Shown: positions 1-9,345, numbered from the stretch's first letter. The stretch: DNA of 42,197 nucleotides from Terrimicrobiaceae bacterium (GCA_018402345.1 JAGYIV010000012.1:373813-416009), one strand, 5' to 3'. Made by a program: numbers and translations. Notes: generated by a model not told the origin, from the sequence alone.

Positions 1-437
1 GGAGCGCTTGAGGGAATGAGCGGGGCAAATCCCGCGCCGGAGTGAGGCGCTGGGGGCGGAGCGGAGATGCCCGAGGAATTGTCCCACTCGGGAAGATGCG
101 CCAAGGCACGGTCGACGATATCAAAAATCTCCTCGGCGGACCGTGTGGAATTTGTCTGCTTCAGCACAAAGGGGTCTTTGGATGCGCCGTCGTTGAACTC
201 GATCCAACCTTGGATTCCCGAGTCCTTGAAGGAGCCGGTCTGACGAGCATGAAAGGTCATCCTGACTTTCTGCGGGCCGGATTCGGGGTTGAGCAACACC
301 TGCAACGCGCCGGCTTGGTCGGTGAAATTGATGACGCGTTGGAGGGACCACGATCCGCCCCCGACGGGCGGCAGGCTCAATGCCTCGCGGAGAAATCCTT
401 CTGTCTGGGACACGAATCCAAATGGGGTGAGTTTCAT
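1..437 (-). CDS. Partial protein of unknown function (N-terminal 145 residues)
   Basis: An uninterrupted reading frame starts at ATG 437 and runs off the left edge of the window, so only the N-terminal 145 residues are visible. The protein begins MKLTPFGFVSQ and contains the segment RVINFTDQAGALQVLLNPE. It has no signal peptide or membrane segment, and a proline/alanine-rich stretch starts near residue 129. A GGTGA sequence lies about 8 bases before the ATG and could be a ribosome binding site. I do not recognise the family. It is transcribed away from the response regulator at 574. The frame is preferred over overlapping frames on both strands because its composition is protein-like (balanced hydrophobic and acidic residues), whereas the alternatives are arginine- and cysteine-rich. 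Confidence 0.7.
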   Translation of the reverse strand, partial: MKLTPFGFVSQTEGFLREALSLPPVGGGSWSLQRVINFTDQAGALQVLLNPESGPQKVRMTFHARQTGSFKDSGIQGWIEFNDGASKDPFVLKQTNSTRSAEEIFDIVDRALAHLPEWDNSSGISAPPPAPHSGAGFAPLIPSSA

Positions 438-573
438 AGGAATTCACCATTGAGAAAATGTTCCGGCGTAGGGTGTCAAGCTTTGGCTGTCCCGGCAAAA
501 TTTGCCCACGAGCTCTTGACCCTCATCGATGATCAAGTAGCGTGTCGCGTGTTCCACCCGATTTTGACCTGAC

Positions 574-1998
574 ATGGCGCTTGACCGCATTCTGATTGTC
601 GACGACACCCCGATCATCCGCAAATCCCTTGAGGAACGGCTTCGCGGGAAACGCTACGCTGTTTCCACGGCCGGTTCGATCGCCGAGGCCGAGAAGCGTC
701 TGGCCACCAGCACGCACGACTTGATCTTCCTGGACATGGAGCTGCCCGACGGGGACGGGCGGGAGTTGATCGACCGTTTGTCGCACAGCGAACCGCGTCC
801 TGTGGTGGTCATGATCACCGCAAACGGCAGTGTGGAGACAGTCGTCGAGTGCATGCGCATGGGGGCGTTCGACTACGTGCAAAAGCCCTTTTCGATGCCT
901 CAGATCGACCTCGTGTTGAAAAAGGCGGCCGAGTTCCAGCGTGCGGTGAAGGTGACGGATTTTCTTAATCGCGACAGCATTTCCCAGCGGGAGATCATCG
1001 GCCAAAGCCCGGTGATCGTGCAGCTCCGTGATCTCATCCATCGTGTGGCCCGGACGAATGCCACGGTGATGATCAGCGGGGAAAACGGAACCGGAAAGGA
1101 ACTCGTCGCCAATGAAATTTTCCTCAACAGCCAGAGGTCCGGGAAGCCGTTTATCAAGGTCAACTGCGCGGCGATTTCCGAGACGCTGATTGAGAGCGAG
1201 TTTTTCGGTCACGAGCGGGGATCATTCACCGGGGCCACCGACCAGCGCGACGGCCGCTTCGAATTGGCGGACGGCGGCACAATTCTCCTTGATGAAGTCA
1301 GCGAAATCTCGCTCGCGCTCCAGGCCAAGCTGCTCCGCGTGCTCCAGGAGCGGGAGTTCGAGCGGGTCGGCGGCAACAAGACGATCAAGGTCGATGTGCG
1401 CGTGCTGGCCACGACGAACCGCGATTTGCTCAAGTCCGTCGAAAAAGGGGAATTCCGGCAGGACTTGTATTATCGGCTGAACGTGTTCCCGCTCCGAGTG
1501 CCACCGCTGCGCGACAGAGTGGGGGACGTCGAGGTGCTGGCCACTCACTTTCTAGAGAAATTCTCCCGCGAACACGGCATCAAAAGCAGCGGGTTTTCTG
1601 ACGCCGGCATGAAAAGCCTCCTCGCCCACAATTGGCCCGGCAATGTCCGAGAATTGCAAAATGTCGTTGAGCGCGCGGCGATCCTCGCCGAGGAGGGCAA
1701 CCCGATCGGCCCCGAGATCATGGGTGGCATTCCCGTGGTGCAAGCCGCCCCGACGCCCACATCAATCCCATCGGCGGTCGATACGCCCGCTGATCTTCCC
1801 GCGGCTACCCCGATCGCCAACTCCGAAGGCGTCGTGACGCTTCACGAACTCGAGAAGCGTGCGATTTTCGACGCATTGGAAAAAACCAACGGCAACCGCA
1901 CACAAGCCGCGGACCTTCTCGGCATCAGCATTCGCACCCTCCGCAACAAACTCGCGGAATACCGTGGACAAGCCAGTGACAAGGAAGAAGCCGCCTGA
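574..1998 (+). CDS. NtrC-family sigma-54-dependent response regulator
   Basis: This 474-aa protein has the three-domain NtrC layout. The receiver domain (about 5-118) has the acidic pair D10/D11, phospho-acceptor D54 in FLDMELPDG and the conserved lysine in YVQKPF. The AAA+ sigma-54 interaction domain (about 140-370) has Walker A GENGTGKE near 169 and Walker B ILLDE near 238. The Fis-type HTH near 430-467 ends in LGISIRTLRNKL. It would activate sigma-54 promoters by ATP hydrolysis after phosphorylation by an unlinked histidine kinase; no kinase is visible here. The sigma-54 contact loop reads GSFTGA instead of the usual GAFTGA. Length is normal. The downstream gap holds a palindromic repeat, so it is probably transcribed alone. 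The targets are unknown; the Fis-domain wording resembles FlrC/AtoC-type regulators, which does not settle the role. Confidence 0.95.
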   Translation: MALDRILIVDDTPIIRKSLEERLRGKRYAVSTAGSIAEAEKRLATSTHDLIFLDMELPDGDGRELIDRLSHSEPRPVVVMITANGSVETVVECMRMGAFDYVQKPFSMPQIDLVLKKAAEFQRAVKVTDFLNRDSISQREIIGQSPVIVQLRDLIHRVARTNATVMISGENGTGKELVANEIFLNSQRSGKPFIKVNCAAISETLIESEFFGHERGSFTGATDQRDGRFELADGGTILLDEVSEISLALQAKLLRVLQEREFERVGGNKTIKVDVRVLATTNRDLLKSVEKGEFRQDLYYRLNVFPLRVPPLRDRVGDVEVLATHFLEKFSREHGIKSSGFSDAGMKSLLAHNWPGNVRELQNVVERAAILAEEGNPIGPEIMGGIPVVQAAPTPTSIPSAVDTPADLPAATPIANSEGVVTLHELEKRAIFDALEKTNGNRTQAADLLGISIRTLRNKLAEYRGQASDKEEAA

Positions 1999-2066
1999 AT
2001 TGCTGGCGCGCTCTTTTTTGGGCTTGTCTCGCTGAAAAGCATCGCAAGATACCCATAATCAATTAA

Positions 2067-2104
2067 CCGCAATTTTTCTGGCCGATCGGCCAAAAAAGTT
2101 GCGG
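2067..2104. repeat. 38-bp palindromic repeat, copy 1 (symmetric class)
   Basis: The left arm is CCGCAATTTTTCTGGCC and the right arm GGCCAAAAAAGTTGCGG, around a GATC centre. The arms pair with only two mismatches. It lies 69 bases after the stop of the sigma-54 regulator and 92 bases before the next gene. Further copies occur at 21147, 21213, 22074 and 32447, with a degraded one near 12375. Confidence 0.9.
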
Positions 2105-2195
2105 ATCTTTGCTTATAAATAGGATGCGATGTGTTTTTTCGGCACTTTCCTGCAAGGGGCTGGAAACTTACTTCTGCTGGATATAAAACCTTTGC

Positions 2196-4463
2196 ATGAG
2201 TTGTTCTGAGCCAGTGTCGGCTGTTCATGGCACCTCTCTTCCGATGGATCGTTGGGTTGAGATCGATTTGTATTGGTTTGATCGGGAAAACATCGCGTGC
2301 CGGGTGGCGGAATTCTGGGATCGATGCGTGCCGATTTTCGAGGGGGTGGGGGGAGAGCGCGGGGTGATTATCAATATCGGATGGCTGGTGGATTTCGTGA
2401 CCGAGTGGAATGGCGATCCGCACTCCCTTATTTCGTTTCCCAAAAAAATGACCACCCAGCATTACACGCTGGATTTGCCAAACACCGGCTCGACCGCCGA
2501 GCGCATGGAAAATTGGCGGCGTCGCTTCGAAGAGGTCGAGTTTGTTCCGCTGGAGTATCCGGCGTGGACCTATGCCGATGTCGCTTGGCTGGTTCGTGAG
2601 ATGAAATACGAAGCGGCACGGCGCGGCTTGGGGGAAATGCGGGTCGGAACTTTTGTCGTCGGTTGGGCGTCGATCTATGAATGCGAGGGAAGTGCGTTTG
2701 CCCGCCGACATCCCGAGGCATTTTGGCCGACCTGCAATGGGCGGCGATGTTTCAACCCCGAGTCGCGATTGGAGGAATATCCCGAGCCGCGCGCCGCTTT
2801 TCCCAAAGGCGTCCCGCAGGGAACTCGCGCGATCGATTATTTTGCCGCGCAGTGGGGCGATCTTTCACGAGCGATGGGGTTCGATGCGTTGGTGCTTCGG
2901 GACAGCATGGTGGGCATGGGGGTGTATGGGAGATTCGGCCCCTTCGGAAACAATGGGCCGGATGACCCCGCGAAGCTCGCCGCTCACAGTTGCGCGTGGG
3001 GCGAATTCATTCAGGCAGTGAAGGAGGCGAATCCCGCCGTGTGGCTCATGGGGTATTCGAATTCCAGCACCGGTGTGGCCGACTGGCGGGTCGGCGGCTT
3101 TGATCTGGAGTCCATCGCCAAGGAGGGGTTTCTCGATGCCTTCATTGAGCAAACTTGGAGTGGAGCTTGGAATGAAACCGGCCAGCGGAAGGAAACTTTC
3201 TGGAATTACCCGACGCGAGGTTGGACAGCGCAGTTGGCATTCACTCTTCTCCACGGAGCGATTCTGGCGGAATCACGGGTGCGGCACTACACGCTGGTGG
3301 AAGCCTATGATGCCTGGGAGCCTGGCGATGTTATTCATGTCGCACCGGATCGTCTTCGTTGGGGCATCTGGGCTTATTCCCACGCGGCAGTGAAAACACC
3401 CGAGGGCCTCAAGTTTCCTTCCGGCTCTTACATTTCATGGCTCAATGTCGGGAAAAAACTCCTGCCCTCCAAGGATGTGGCGTTTGTCGCGGAGAATATC
3501 AACGAAGCCGCGCGCGATGTGCTTCAGACGACCGAGGTGCTCGGCCCAACTCTGGTTTACAACCGCCGCGCGATCGAGTGGCAGTGCGCGAACGCGCCGG
3601 ATGTTTCGATCAAGGAGTGGATCGATGAACAAGCGGCAATCGTCATCAAAAGCTCGGTGCCAATCCTTTCGGCGACCCGTATCGAATACCTCCCGCATGT
3701 CACCAGCGACTTGTTTGTTTTTCAAACGCCTGTCCATTTGCGTCCCTCTGAAAAGAAGGCCGTCTTGGATTTGATTCGCAACGGCGAGCCGGTTGCAATT
3801 TGGGGAAGTCCGGCGGGCGGGATCGATCCTGAGATCGCTGCCGAGGCGGTCTTGGGTTCTGATGACGCGATGCCTGCTGGTCTCCAGAAGGACGCGCGTT
3901 TGGAGACTGTAGATCGCGAGTTGGGTGAGGGGATGCCGAGGGATTTCAAAATCTACCACCTGCTCTCGAGGAACCGTGCTGCGGGCGATGCTGAGGTGCT
4001 TTATTCCGTGTCAGACAGTCCTGCGTTGACGCTTCGCAAAAATGTCTTGGTCTGGGATCCCGGTCAATACAACGAGAATGTAGGCTGCCATCAGCAGCCG
4101 GATCCCCCGATTCCAGAGATTGTCGGCAGTCCTTACGCGTATGCTCTTGTGGCTCGCGCGATGCGGCGACTGCTACGCTCCAGAGGTCGTCTTGCTCCAT
4201 TTTCGGAGGAGTTACGGTTTCCTGTCACCGTAGGCGCTTGGCGGCACTCCGATGGATCTCTGCGCGTGTTGCTATGCGATACGGAGGAGGGTTTCGACCA
4301 TAGTGCCGAGATTAGTCGCCGTCTGGCGCTTCACTGGCCGGACCACTTTCCTAGGTCCATTTTCGATGCGCGATCAGGCGAGATTTTGGATTCCCGAAAA
4401 ACCACGATTGGTCTTTCCCTCAATCGTTCCGCTGATCGTCTATTGGTCGCCTGCATTTCATAA
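2196..4463 (+). CDS. Large protein of unknown family, possible TIM-barrel glycoside hydrolase
   Basis: This 755-aa soluble protein has no signal peptide. I do not recognise the family with certainty. It is rich in Trp, Asp and Glu. Segments such as VEIDLYWFDREN (N-terminus), MGFDALVLRDSMVG and FLDAFIEQTWSGAWN look like strand-loop segments of a TIM-barrel hydrolase. The last third (from about residue 490) looks like a separate glutamine-amidotransferase-like or beta-sandwich region, as in several multi-domain glycoside hydrolases. That reading is inference from composition and from its place at the head of a sulfatase and glycosidase locus. ATG 2196 is the first start; ATG 2244 (MDRWVEIDLYW) is a good alternative because a possible operator half-site, TTTGCA at 2191-2196, overlaps the first start. 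The stop lies 47 bases before the next sulfatase. Confidence 0.75.
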   Translation: MSCSEPVSAVHGTSLPMDRWVEIDLYWFDRENIACRVAEFWDRCVPIFEGVGGERGVIINIGWLVDFVTEWNGDPHSLISFPKKMTTQHYTLDLPNTGSTAERMENWRRRFEEVEFVPLEYPAWTYADVAWLVREMKYEAARRGLGEMRVGTFVVGWASIYECEGSAFARRHPEAFWPTCNGRRCFNPESRLEEYPEPRAAFPKGVPQGTRAIDYFAAQWGDLSRAMGFDALVLRDSMVGMGVYGRFGPFGNNGPDDPAKLAAHSCAWGEFIQAVKEANPAVWLMGYSNSSTGVADWRVGGFDLESIAKEGFLDAFIEQTWSGAWNETGQRKETFWNYPTRGWTAQLAFTLLHGAILAESRVRHYTLVEAYDAWEPGDVIHVAPDRLRWGIWAYSHAAVKTPEGLKFPSGSYISWLNVGKKLLPSKDVAFVAENINEAARDVLQTTEVLGPTLVYNRRAIEWQCANAPDVSIKEWIDEQAAIVIKSSVPILSATRIEYLPHVTSDLFVFQTPVHLRPSEKKAVLDLIRNGEPVAIWGSPAGGIDPEIAAEAVLGSDDAMPAGLQKDARLETVDRELGEGMPRDFKIYHLLSRNRAAGDAEVLYSVSDSPALTLRKNVLVWDPGQYNENVGCHQQPDPPIPEIVGSPYAYALVARAMRRLLRSRGRLAPFSEELRFPVTVGAWRHSDGSLRVLLCDTEEGFDHSAEISRRLALHWPDHFPRSIFDARSGEILDSRKTTIGLSLNRSADRLLVACIS

Positions 4464-4485
4464 CTGATTTCAATCTTGATAGGCA

Positions 4486-4499
4486 TGCAAACATTTGTA
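4486..4499. promoter_or_regulatory. Putative operator TRCAAW-N2-WTTGYA, site 1
   Basis: TGCAAA-CA-TTTGTA, an almost perfect inverted repeat, lies 11 bases before the ATG of the sulfatase at 4511. It is the same palindrome found upstream of seven other transcription units in this window. Confidence 0.7.
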
Positions 4500-4510
4500 T
4501 TTTTTCTGAG

Positions 4511-5863
4511 ATGATTAAAAAGCTTCTTCCCCTTTGCATTGCGTTGACAGCTTCGTTTTCCGTTCTTTTTGCAGGCGAGTCTCGTCGTCCCAACATCGTT
4601 TTCATCCTCGCCGACGATATGGGTTATGCGGACTGCGGCGTCCATGGATCCAAAGACATTCCCACGCCGCACATCGACTCGATTGCCAAGGCGGGGATTC
4701 GCTTTACCGACGGGTATGTGACCGGACCGGTGTGCAGTCCCACCCGCGCCGCTCTTATGACCGCCCGCTACCAGCACCGGGACGGTGTGCCGGACTGGGT
4801 GAAAAAAGACAGCGAAACCGGATTGGCCGAAGGTGTGCCGACAATCGCCGATTATCTCCGCAAGGCGGGTTATCGCACGGCATTGATCGGCAAGTGGCAT
4901 CTTGGTCAGAAAGAGCAGTTCCATCCGATGAATCGCGGCTTCGACGAATTTTTCGGTCTGCTCGGCGGCGGGCGGCTTTATTACCAGACCAAGAGTGAAA
5001 AAGCAGGCCAGGAGATGGATGGTTACGCAAAGCTCTGGAATGGCCGTGAGCCGGCCGATGTGGATGGCTACCTCACGACCGCCTTCGGCAAGGAGGCGGC
5101 GAAGTTCGTGGCCTCCCGCAAGGACAGCGGCAAGCCGTTCTTTTTGTTCCTTTCCTTCACCGCTCCGCACACGCCGATGATGGTGCCGAAGGAGGTGGAG
5201 GACAAATTCGCGCACATCGAAGACAAACAGCGCCGCCTCTATGCCGCGATGATGTCCTCAATGGATGATGCCATCGGCGAGGTGCTCGCCGCCATCCGCG
5301 ATGCGGGATTCGAGAAGGACACGCTGGTGTGTTTCTTCAGCGACAACGGCGGGGCCACCACACGCAACTCGCCGAACGGTTCCCTCAACACCCCCTATCG
5401 CGGCAGCAAGGGCGAGGTGTGGGAAGGCGGGGTGCGGGTGCCGATGTTTACCTCATGGCCCGGGCATTTCAACGCTGGAGAGGTCTTCACCAAGCCCGTG
5501 ACCCAGATGGACCTCGCCGCCACGGCGATTGCCCTCGCCGGGGAGAAGATCGACGGGAAATGGCCGATCGACGGAGTGAACCTCATGCCGTTCCTCGATG
5601 GAAAGGAGAGCGGCCTTCCGCACGATTCGATCTGCTGGGCCTACGAGAATCGTCAGTGGGCGATCCGCGAGGGCGACCTCAAACTCGTAGCGCGCAGCAA
5701 ACAACCGAAGACCAAAGCCGAGGTCTGGCTTTACAATCTCCAGACCGATCCCTCGGAAACCACCGATCTCTCGGCCTCGCAACCCGAAAAGGTTTCCGCA
5801 CTCACTGCGAAGCTCCTCGACTGGTGCCGTGATGTGGGAGCGTCCTTTCCGAAGCTGGATTGA
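4511..5863 (+). CDS. Secreted sulfatase (formylglycine-dependent, S1 type), paralogue A
   Basis: This 450-aa sulfatase hydrolyses sulfate esters, probably on a polysaccharide or its fragments. An N-terminal signal peptide (about 1-22, ending FAG) is followed by the metal-binding segment NIVFILADDMG (D35, D36). The maturation motif C75-SPTR, whose Cys would become formylglycine, follows, then the GKWHLG signature and the calcium-binding FSDNGG segment. Maturation needs an FGE or anSME enzyme not found in this window. It is closely related to the sulfatase at 9443; the two are nearly identical at DNA level over one stretch (5452-5614). A candidate operator lies immediately upstream. The gene is convergent with the AraC-type regulator, with a 9-base gap. 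Confidence 0.95.
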   Translation: MIKKLLPLCIALTASFSVLFAGESRRPNIVFILADDMGYADCGVHGSKDIPTPHIDSIAKAGIRFTDGYVTGPVCSPTRAALMTARYQHRDGVPDWVKKDSETGLAEGVPTIADYLRKAGYRTALIGKWHLGQKEQFHPMNRGFDEFFGLLGGGRLYYQTKSEKAGQEMDGYAKLWNGREPADVDGYLTTAFGKEAAKFVASRKDSGKPFFLFLSFTAPHTPMMVPKEVEDKFAHIEDKQRRLYAAMMSSMDDAIGEVLAAIRDAGFEKDTLVCFFSDNGGATTRNSPNGSLNTPYRGSKGEVWEGGVRVPMFTSWPGHFNAGEVFTKPVTQMDLAATAIALAGEKIDGKWPIDGVNLMPFLDGKESGLPHDSICWAYENRQWAIREGDLKLVARSKQPKTKAEVWLYNLQTDPSETTDLSASQPEKVSALTAKLLDWCRDVGASFPKLD

Positions 5864-5872
5864 AGCTGTTTT

Positions 5873-6748
5873 TCAAGGGATCGAGGGGGGTTGCTTCGCT
5901 GCGCGTTTTCGTGCAGTTCTCCAGTATCCGGGTGGAACACCATTCTTTTTTCGGAATGCCCGGATGAAGTATTGGAGGTTCCCGAATCCACAGGCGTCGG
6001 CGATTTGTTTCACCGAGGAGCCGGGGTCGCTCAACATGCGTTCGGCGTCATTCAAGCGAACCGCATCGATATATTCTTTTGGGCCGACCTGGAATGCTTC
6101 GCGGAAGGCACGGAAGAGGGTGGAGCGCTCGACGCCAAGTTCGTGGGCAAGCTCTTCGACGCGGATGTTTCGAAAGCCCTGCCGATCGATGAGGTAGCGG
6201 GCGCGCTCGGCGAGCGAAATTTCTTTTCGCTCCCATGCCTGCTGCTTCGCGATGAGATCCATCAACCGCCATGCCGCCATCACGGCATAGGTCGGGCGAA
6301 CCTCGCTGCGTTTCATTTCCACCATCAGTTCGGAGAAAAAGCCCTCGAACGCTCCCGGGTGCGTAAGCTGGAGTCTCGGGGAGTCGGCAGTGATTCCGAC
6401 ATGCGCGAGGGCGCGGTCCACGGCAGCGCCTTCGAGGTTGATCCAATGATAGCGCCAGGGGGACTGCGGAAAATCGTGGTAGATATAGTGCGTGCCGGGA
6501 AAAAAGACGAACAGCTCGCCGGCTCCCACGCTGTGGTCCTTGCCGTTCGCACGCATGACTCCGCGTCCCTTTTCCACAAAATGGAGTCCGTGCAACTCGG
6601 GCACTTGCTGGTGGCGGTAATGTCCGCTGCTTTTCAGGTGGCCGATGATCGTCAGCGCCAACTCGGGCAATCGATTTTTCACACGCAGTGGACCGGGAAT
6701 CGTGCACCAAACCGCTTTGCCTGTGCTGTCCGAGCTTCTTCGCAACAT
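5873..6748 (-). CDS. AraC-family transcriptional regulator
   Basis: This 291-aa regulator has an N-terminal cupin sugar-sensing domain (about 25-165, with HGLHFVEKGRGVM and ELFVFFPGTHYIY). Two C-terminal HTH motifs follow: ELAHELGVERSTLFRAFRE near 205 and the AraC signature around IADACGFGNLQYFIRAFRK near 250. It is cytoplasmic and would bind DNA as an activator responding to a sugar released by the neighbouring enzymes. It is divergently transcribed from the GH95-like gene, the usual arrangement for a local activator, so that gene is its likeliest target. The shared 113-base gap lacks the TRCAAW-N2-WTTGYA palindrome found elsewhere, suggesting that this pair is controlled separately. The start at ATG 6748 is the only one that keeps the full cupin. 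Confidence 0.93.
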   Translation of the reverse strand: MLRRSSDSTGKAVWCTIPGPLRVKNRLPELALTIIGHLKSSGHYRHQQVPELHGLHFVEKGRGVMRANGKDHSVGAGELFVFFPGTHYIYHDFPQSPWRYHWINLEGAAVDRALAHVGITADSPRLQLTHPGAFEGFFSELMVEMKRSEVRPTYAVMAAWRLMDLIAKQQAWERKEISLAERARYLIDRQGFRNIRVEELAHELGVERSTLFRAFREAFQVGPKEYIDAVRLNDAERMLSDPGSSVKQIADACGFGNLQYFIRAFRKKNGVPPGYWRTARKRAAKQPPSIP

Positions 6749-6861
6749 AAAGATAACTAAAACATCAAAAATCCAACTGTGCCTGTGTGAAATTGCACTC
6801 CATAGTTTGCTTCGTCTCTTTTGAATTTCTAATCAAGCAACAATTAGACACTACCCTCTTT
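6749..6861. promoter_or_regulatory. Divergent promoter region between AraC-type regulator and GH95-like gene
   Basis: This AT-rich 113-base gap separates two divergent starts (ATG 6748 minus, ATG 6862 plus). It presumably carries both promoters. No clear -35/-10 pair and no copy of the shared palindrome is visible. Confidence 0.4.
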
Positions 6862-9279
6862 ATGATTCGATTTTCGCTTCCGGCGTCTTTCCGGCTGTTT
6901 TTTTGGACGGCTCTCACGGTCCTGTTGGGTCTTCCCGGCGCACACGGGAAAAATCCAAACGATTTCCGCGGATCAATCAGTCGAGTTGTTCCCGAGCAAT
7001 GGCAGGATGGATTCGTGAGTGGGAACGGGCGGATGGGGGTGGTGTTGTTCGGTTCTCCGGGAAACGAGACCTTGGCAGTGAACCATTGCCGCCTCTACAT
7101 GCCGGCAGGGAACCGAGAGATTGTTCCCGACGTGGCCGCGTATTTGCCCGAGGTGAGGCAAAAAATTCGTGACTCAGGCGACAAGCCATGGATCGGCGCA
7201 AGGGAGGCAGTCGCTTTCTTGGACGCGAAGGCCCTCGATCAGGGTCACGAGGGCTTCCGAACGGATTCATTCCATCCCGGTATGTTTGTTGAAATCCGGC
7301 AGGAACTCAAAGGAGATGTCAGAGACTACGAGCGGACGCAAAACTTCGAGAATGGCGAGGTCGAGGTGCGCTGGAAGGACGAGCAAGGCGAGTTTCGCCG
7401 ACGGATGTTTGTCTCGCGCGATGCCAACCTGATTGCGCTTTCGCTCAAAGGCCCGGTGGCCCCGCAACTTTCCTTTCCCGAACTTAAAAGGCCGTGGATC
7501 GACTCCAGCCAGCGCGCGGACGGCGAGTTGGTCACGGTTCACAATCGCTATGTCAACGGCAAGGGCGGCTACGATGTGGCCGCCCGCATCCTCGCGCGCG
7601 ACGAAGGCCGCGACACCCTGGTGCTCATCCGGGTCGTGCCTTGGAAGACGCCGCTGCCGCCGGACAAGAGCGAGGCCTGGGCCTATTCACAGGAAAATCC
7701 CGACTTCAAATCCCCCGGCGTGTATGTGCCCGTTCCATCGACCGCAGACAGCTCCGTGGTGGCGTATCTGAAAGACGACGACGCCATGGTCCTGATGCCG
7801 CTGGTGATGGAATCGATGCGTCAGCTTGAGCCTGACTACGAGGCCCTGCTCGCGCGGCATGCCGCGTTGCACGGGGAACTCTTCAGGCGATCGCGGCTCG
7901 ATCTGGGCAGCGGCGAGGACCGTGCAAAGCCGACCGAGGAATTGATCGCCGAGGCCATGGCCACGAACACCCTGCCGTCGGCCCTGATGGAGAAAATGTA
8001 TGACGCCGGCCGATACATGTTCATTTCCGCCGCGGGCGAACTCGCGCCCAATCTCCAAGGCGTCTGGGCGGGCGGATGGACGGTGCCGTGGTCGGGCGAC
8101 TTCACGCTCAATACGAATGTGCAGTCGGCGATGTTTTCGGCCGCGAGCGCGAACCTGTTGGATTTGATGGAAGGCTACTTCCGCCTGATGGAAGGTTTTT
8201 ATCCCGAGTGGAGAATCAATGCGAAGCGTCTCTACGGCGCGCGCGGCTTCGTCACCAATCTGCGCGCTTCCAACACCGCCCTGGCACTTCGTGGCAAGGA
8301 GTATGGCGTGTGGACCGCAGGCTGTGGCTGGTTGCTGCGCTATTTTATCGATTACGCCGAATACACCGGGGACACCGAGTTTTTGAAAAACAGGACGGTT
8401 CCCGCTCTGAAGGAAGTGGCGCTCTTTTACGAAGACTTCCTGCTCGAGGGCGCGGACGGCACGCTGGTGTTCATCCCTTCATTCAACCCCGAGACGGCGC
8501 CCGGCGTAAGTGCGGTGATGGATACGGCGGTCGCCCGGGATGTTTTGGGCAGTCTCGTCGCCGCCTGCCGGCAGCTCGGTATCGAGCAGGAAAATATCCC
8601 CAAGTGGGAGAAGCTACGCGCCAAGCTCCCCGCCTACCCGATCACCAAGGATGGGGTGATTCCTGAATTTCCAGGCGGGAAGCTCTTCGCCGGGCACCGT
8701 CATTACTCGCAACTCTACGGCTGCTACCAGAGCTTCGACCCCGCCTTCCTGGAAGCCGGTCCGCTGCGCGAGGCGGCAAAAAAGACGGTGCTGGAAAAGC
8801 AGGCGGCAATCGAGAAAGGCAAACAACGCTCCGGCTTCGCACGCGTGCAAAGCGGCGTGGCGGCTGCGTTTTTGGGCATGCCGGAGGCGACTTACGACCA
8901 ACTCCGCCTGCTTGCGACTCAAAAGCAGATCCATAACAGCCTGATGACCGGACACGATCCCGGGCCGCATATTTTTAATGTCGATGCCAACGGCGGCGTG
9001 CCGGGGATGGCGGCCATGCTCCTGGTGCAAGCGCACGGTGGCGAGTTGCAGTTGCTGCCCGCGCTGCCCGCCGCCTGGCCCAGCGGCAAAATCACCGGCA
9101 TCCGCACGCGGGGCGGCTTCGAAGTCGATCTGGAGTGGAGCGAGGGCAAGCTCGTCCGCGCAAAAATCCACTCCCATGCAGGACTGCCGCTGAAGGTTCG
9201 CAACGGATCGGAAGTTGGAGACTTCGCTCTTGAGAAGGGCAAAAGCCTCATTTTGAACGCGGCGCTCAAGTCGCCTTAA
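6862..9279 (+). CDS. Secreted GH95-like alpha-L-fucosidase/galactosidase
   Basis: The start at ATG 6862 gives an 805-aa protein with a good signal peptide (FFWTALTVLLGLPGAHG). The upstream in-frame ATG 6787 would add 25 residues that disrupt it. The N-terminal beta-sandwich has the GNGRMGVVLFG segment typical of GH95 proteins. The central (alpha/alpha)6 barrel has NLQGVWAGGWTVPWSGDF followed by an N-T-N motif, then SFNPETAPG and RD segments expected around the active site. The C-terminal beta domain follows GGVPGMAAMLLVQAHGG. GH95 enzymes remove alpha-1,2-L-fucose or L-galactose by inversion. The family call comes from motif memory; a neighbouring (alpha/alpha)6 family is possible. It lies divergent from an AraC-type regulator and between two paralogous sulfatases, which fits a fucose-containing sulfated glycan. 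Confidence 0.8.
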   Translation: MIRFSLPASFRLFFWTALTVLLGLPGAHGKNPNDFRGSISRVVPEQWQDGFVSGNGRMGVVLFGSPGNETLAVNHCRLYMPAGNREIVPDVAAYLPEVRQKIRDSGDKPWIGAREAVAFLDAKALDQGHEGFRTDSFHPGMFVEIRQELKGDVRDYERTQNFENGEVEVRWKDEQGEFRRRMFVSRDANLIALSLKGPVAPQLSFPELKRPWIDSSQRADGELVTVHNRYVNGKGGYDVAARILARDEGRDTLVLIRVVPWKTPLPPDKSEAWAYSQENPDFKSPGVYVPVPSTADSSVVAYLKDDDAMVLMPLVMESMRQLEPDYEALLARHAALHGELFRRSRLDLGSGEDRAKPTEELIAEAMATNTLPSALMEKMYDAGRYMFISAAGELAPNLQGVWAGGWTVPWSGDFTLNTNVQSAMFSAASANLLDLMEGYFRLMEGFYPEWRINAKRLYGARGFVTNLRASNTALALRGKEYGVWTAGCGWLLRYFIDYAEYTGDTEFLKNRTVPALKEVALFYEDFLLEGADGTLVFIPSFNPETAPGVSAVMDTAVARDVLGSLVAACRQLGIEQENIPKWEKLRAKLPAYPITKDGVIPEFPGGKLFAGHRHYSQLYGCYQSFDPAFLEAGPLREAAKKTVLEKQAAIEKGKQRSGFARVQSGVAAAFLGMPEATYDQLRLLATQKQIHNSLMTGHDPGPHIFNVDANGGVPGMAAMLLVQAHGGELQLLPALPAAWPSGKITGIRTRGGFEVDLEWSEGKLVRAKIHSHAGLPLKVRNGSEVGDFALEKGKSLILNAALKSP

Positions 9280-9345
9280 TATCTGACTGGTACCTTGACC
9301 GTTCGAGGTTCAAAACAGTCGCGACTCAAATATCTTTTCAAGAAA

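Noticed and set aside
494-506. GGCAAAATTTGCC before the sigma-54 regulator as a -24/-12 promoter or another shared operator
   Set aside because: The GG-to-GC spacing is 8 rather than 10 bases, and the half-sites are separated by one base rather than two.
42-572. Plus-strand 176-aa open frame at the left edge
   Set aside because: It overlaps the better minus-strand partial gene (1-437), has no ribosome binding site, and shows unnatural Cys/Arg-rich composition.
6787-6861. Longer N-terminus for the GH95-like protein
   Set aside because: The added residues precede and spoil a normal signal peptide that starts at ATG 6862.
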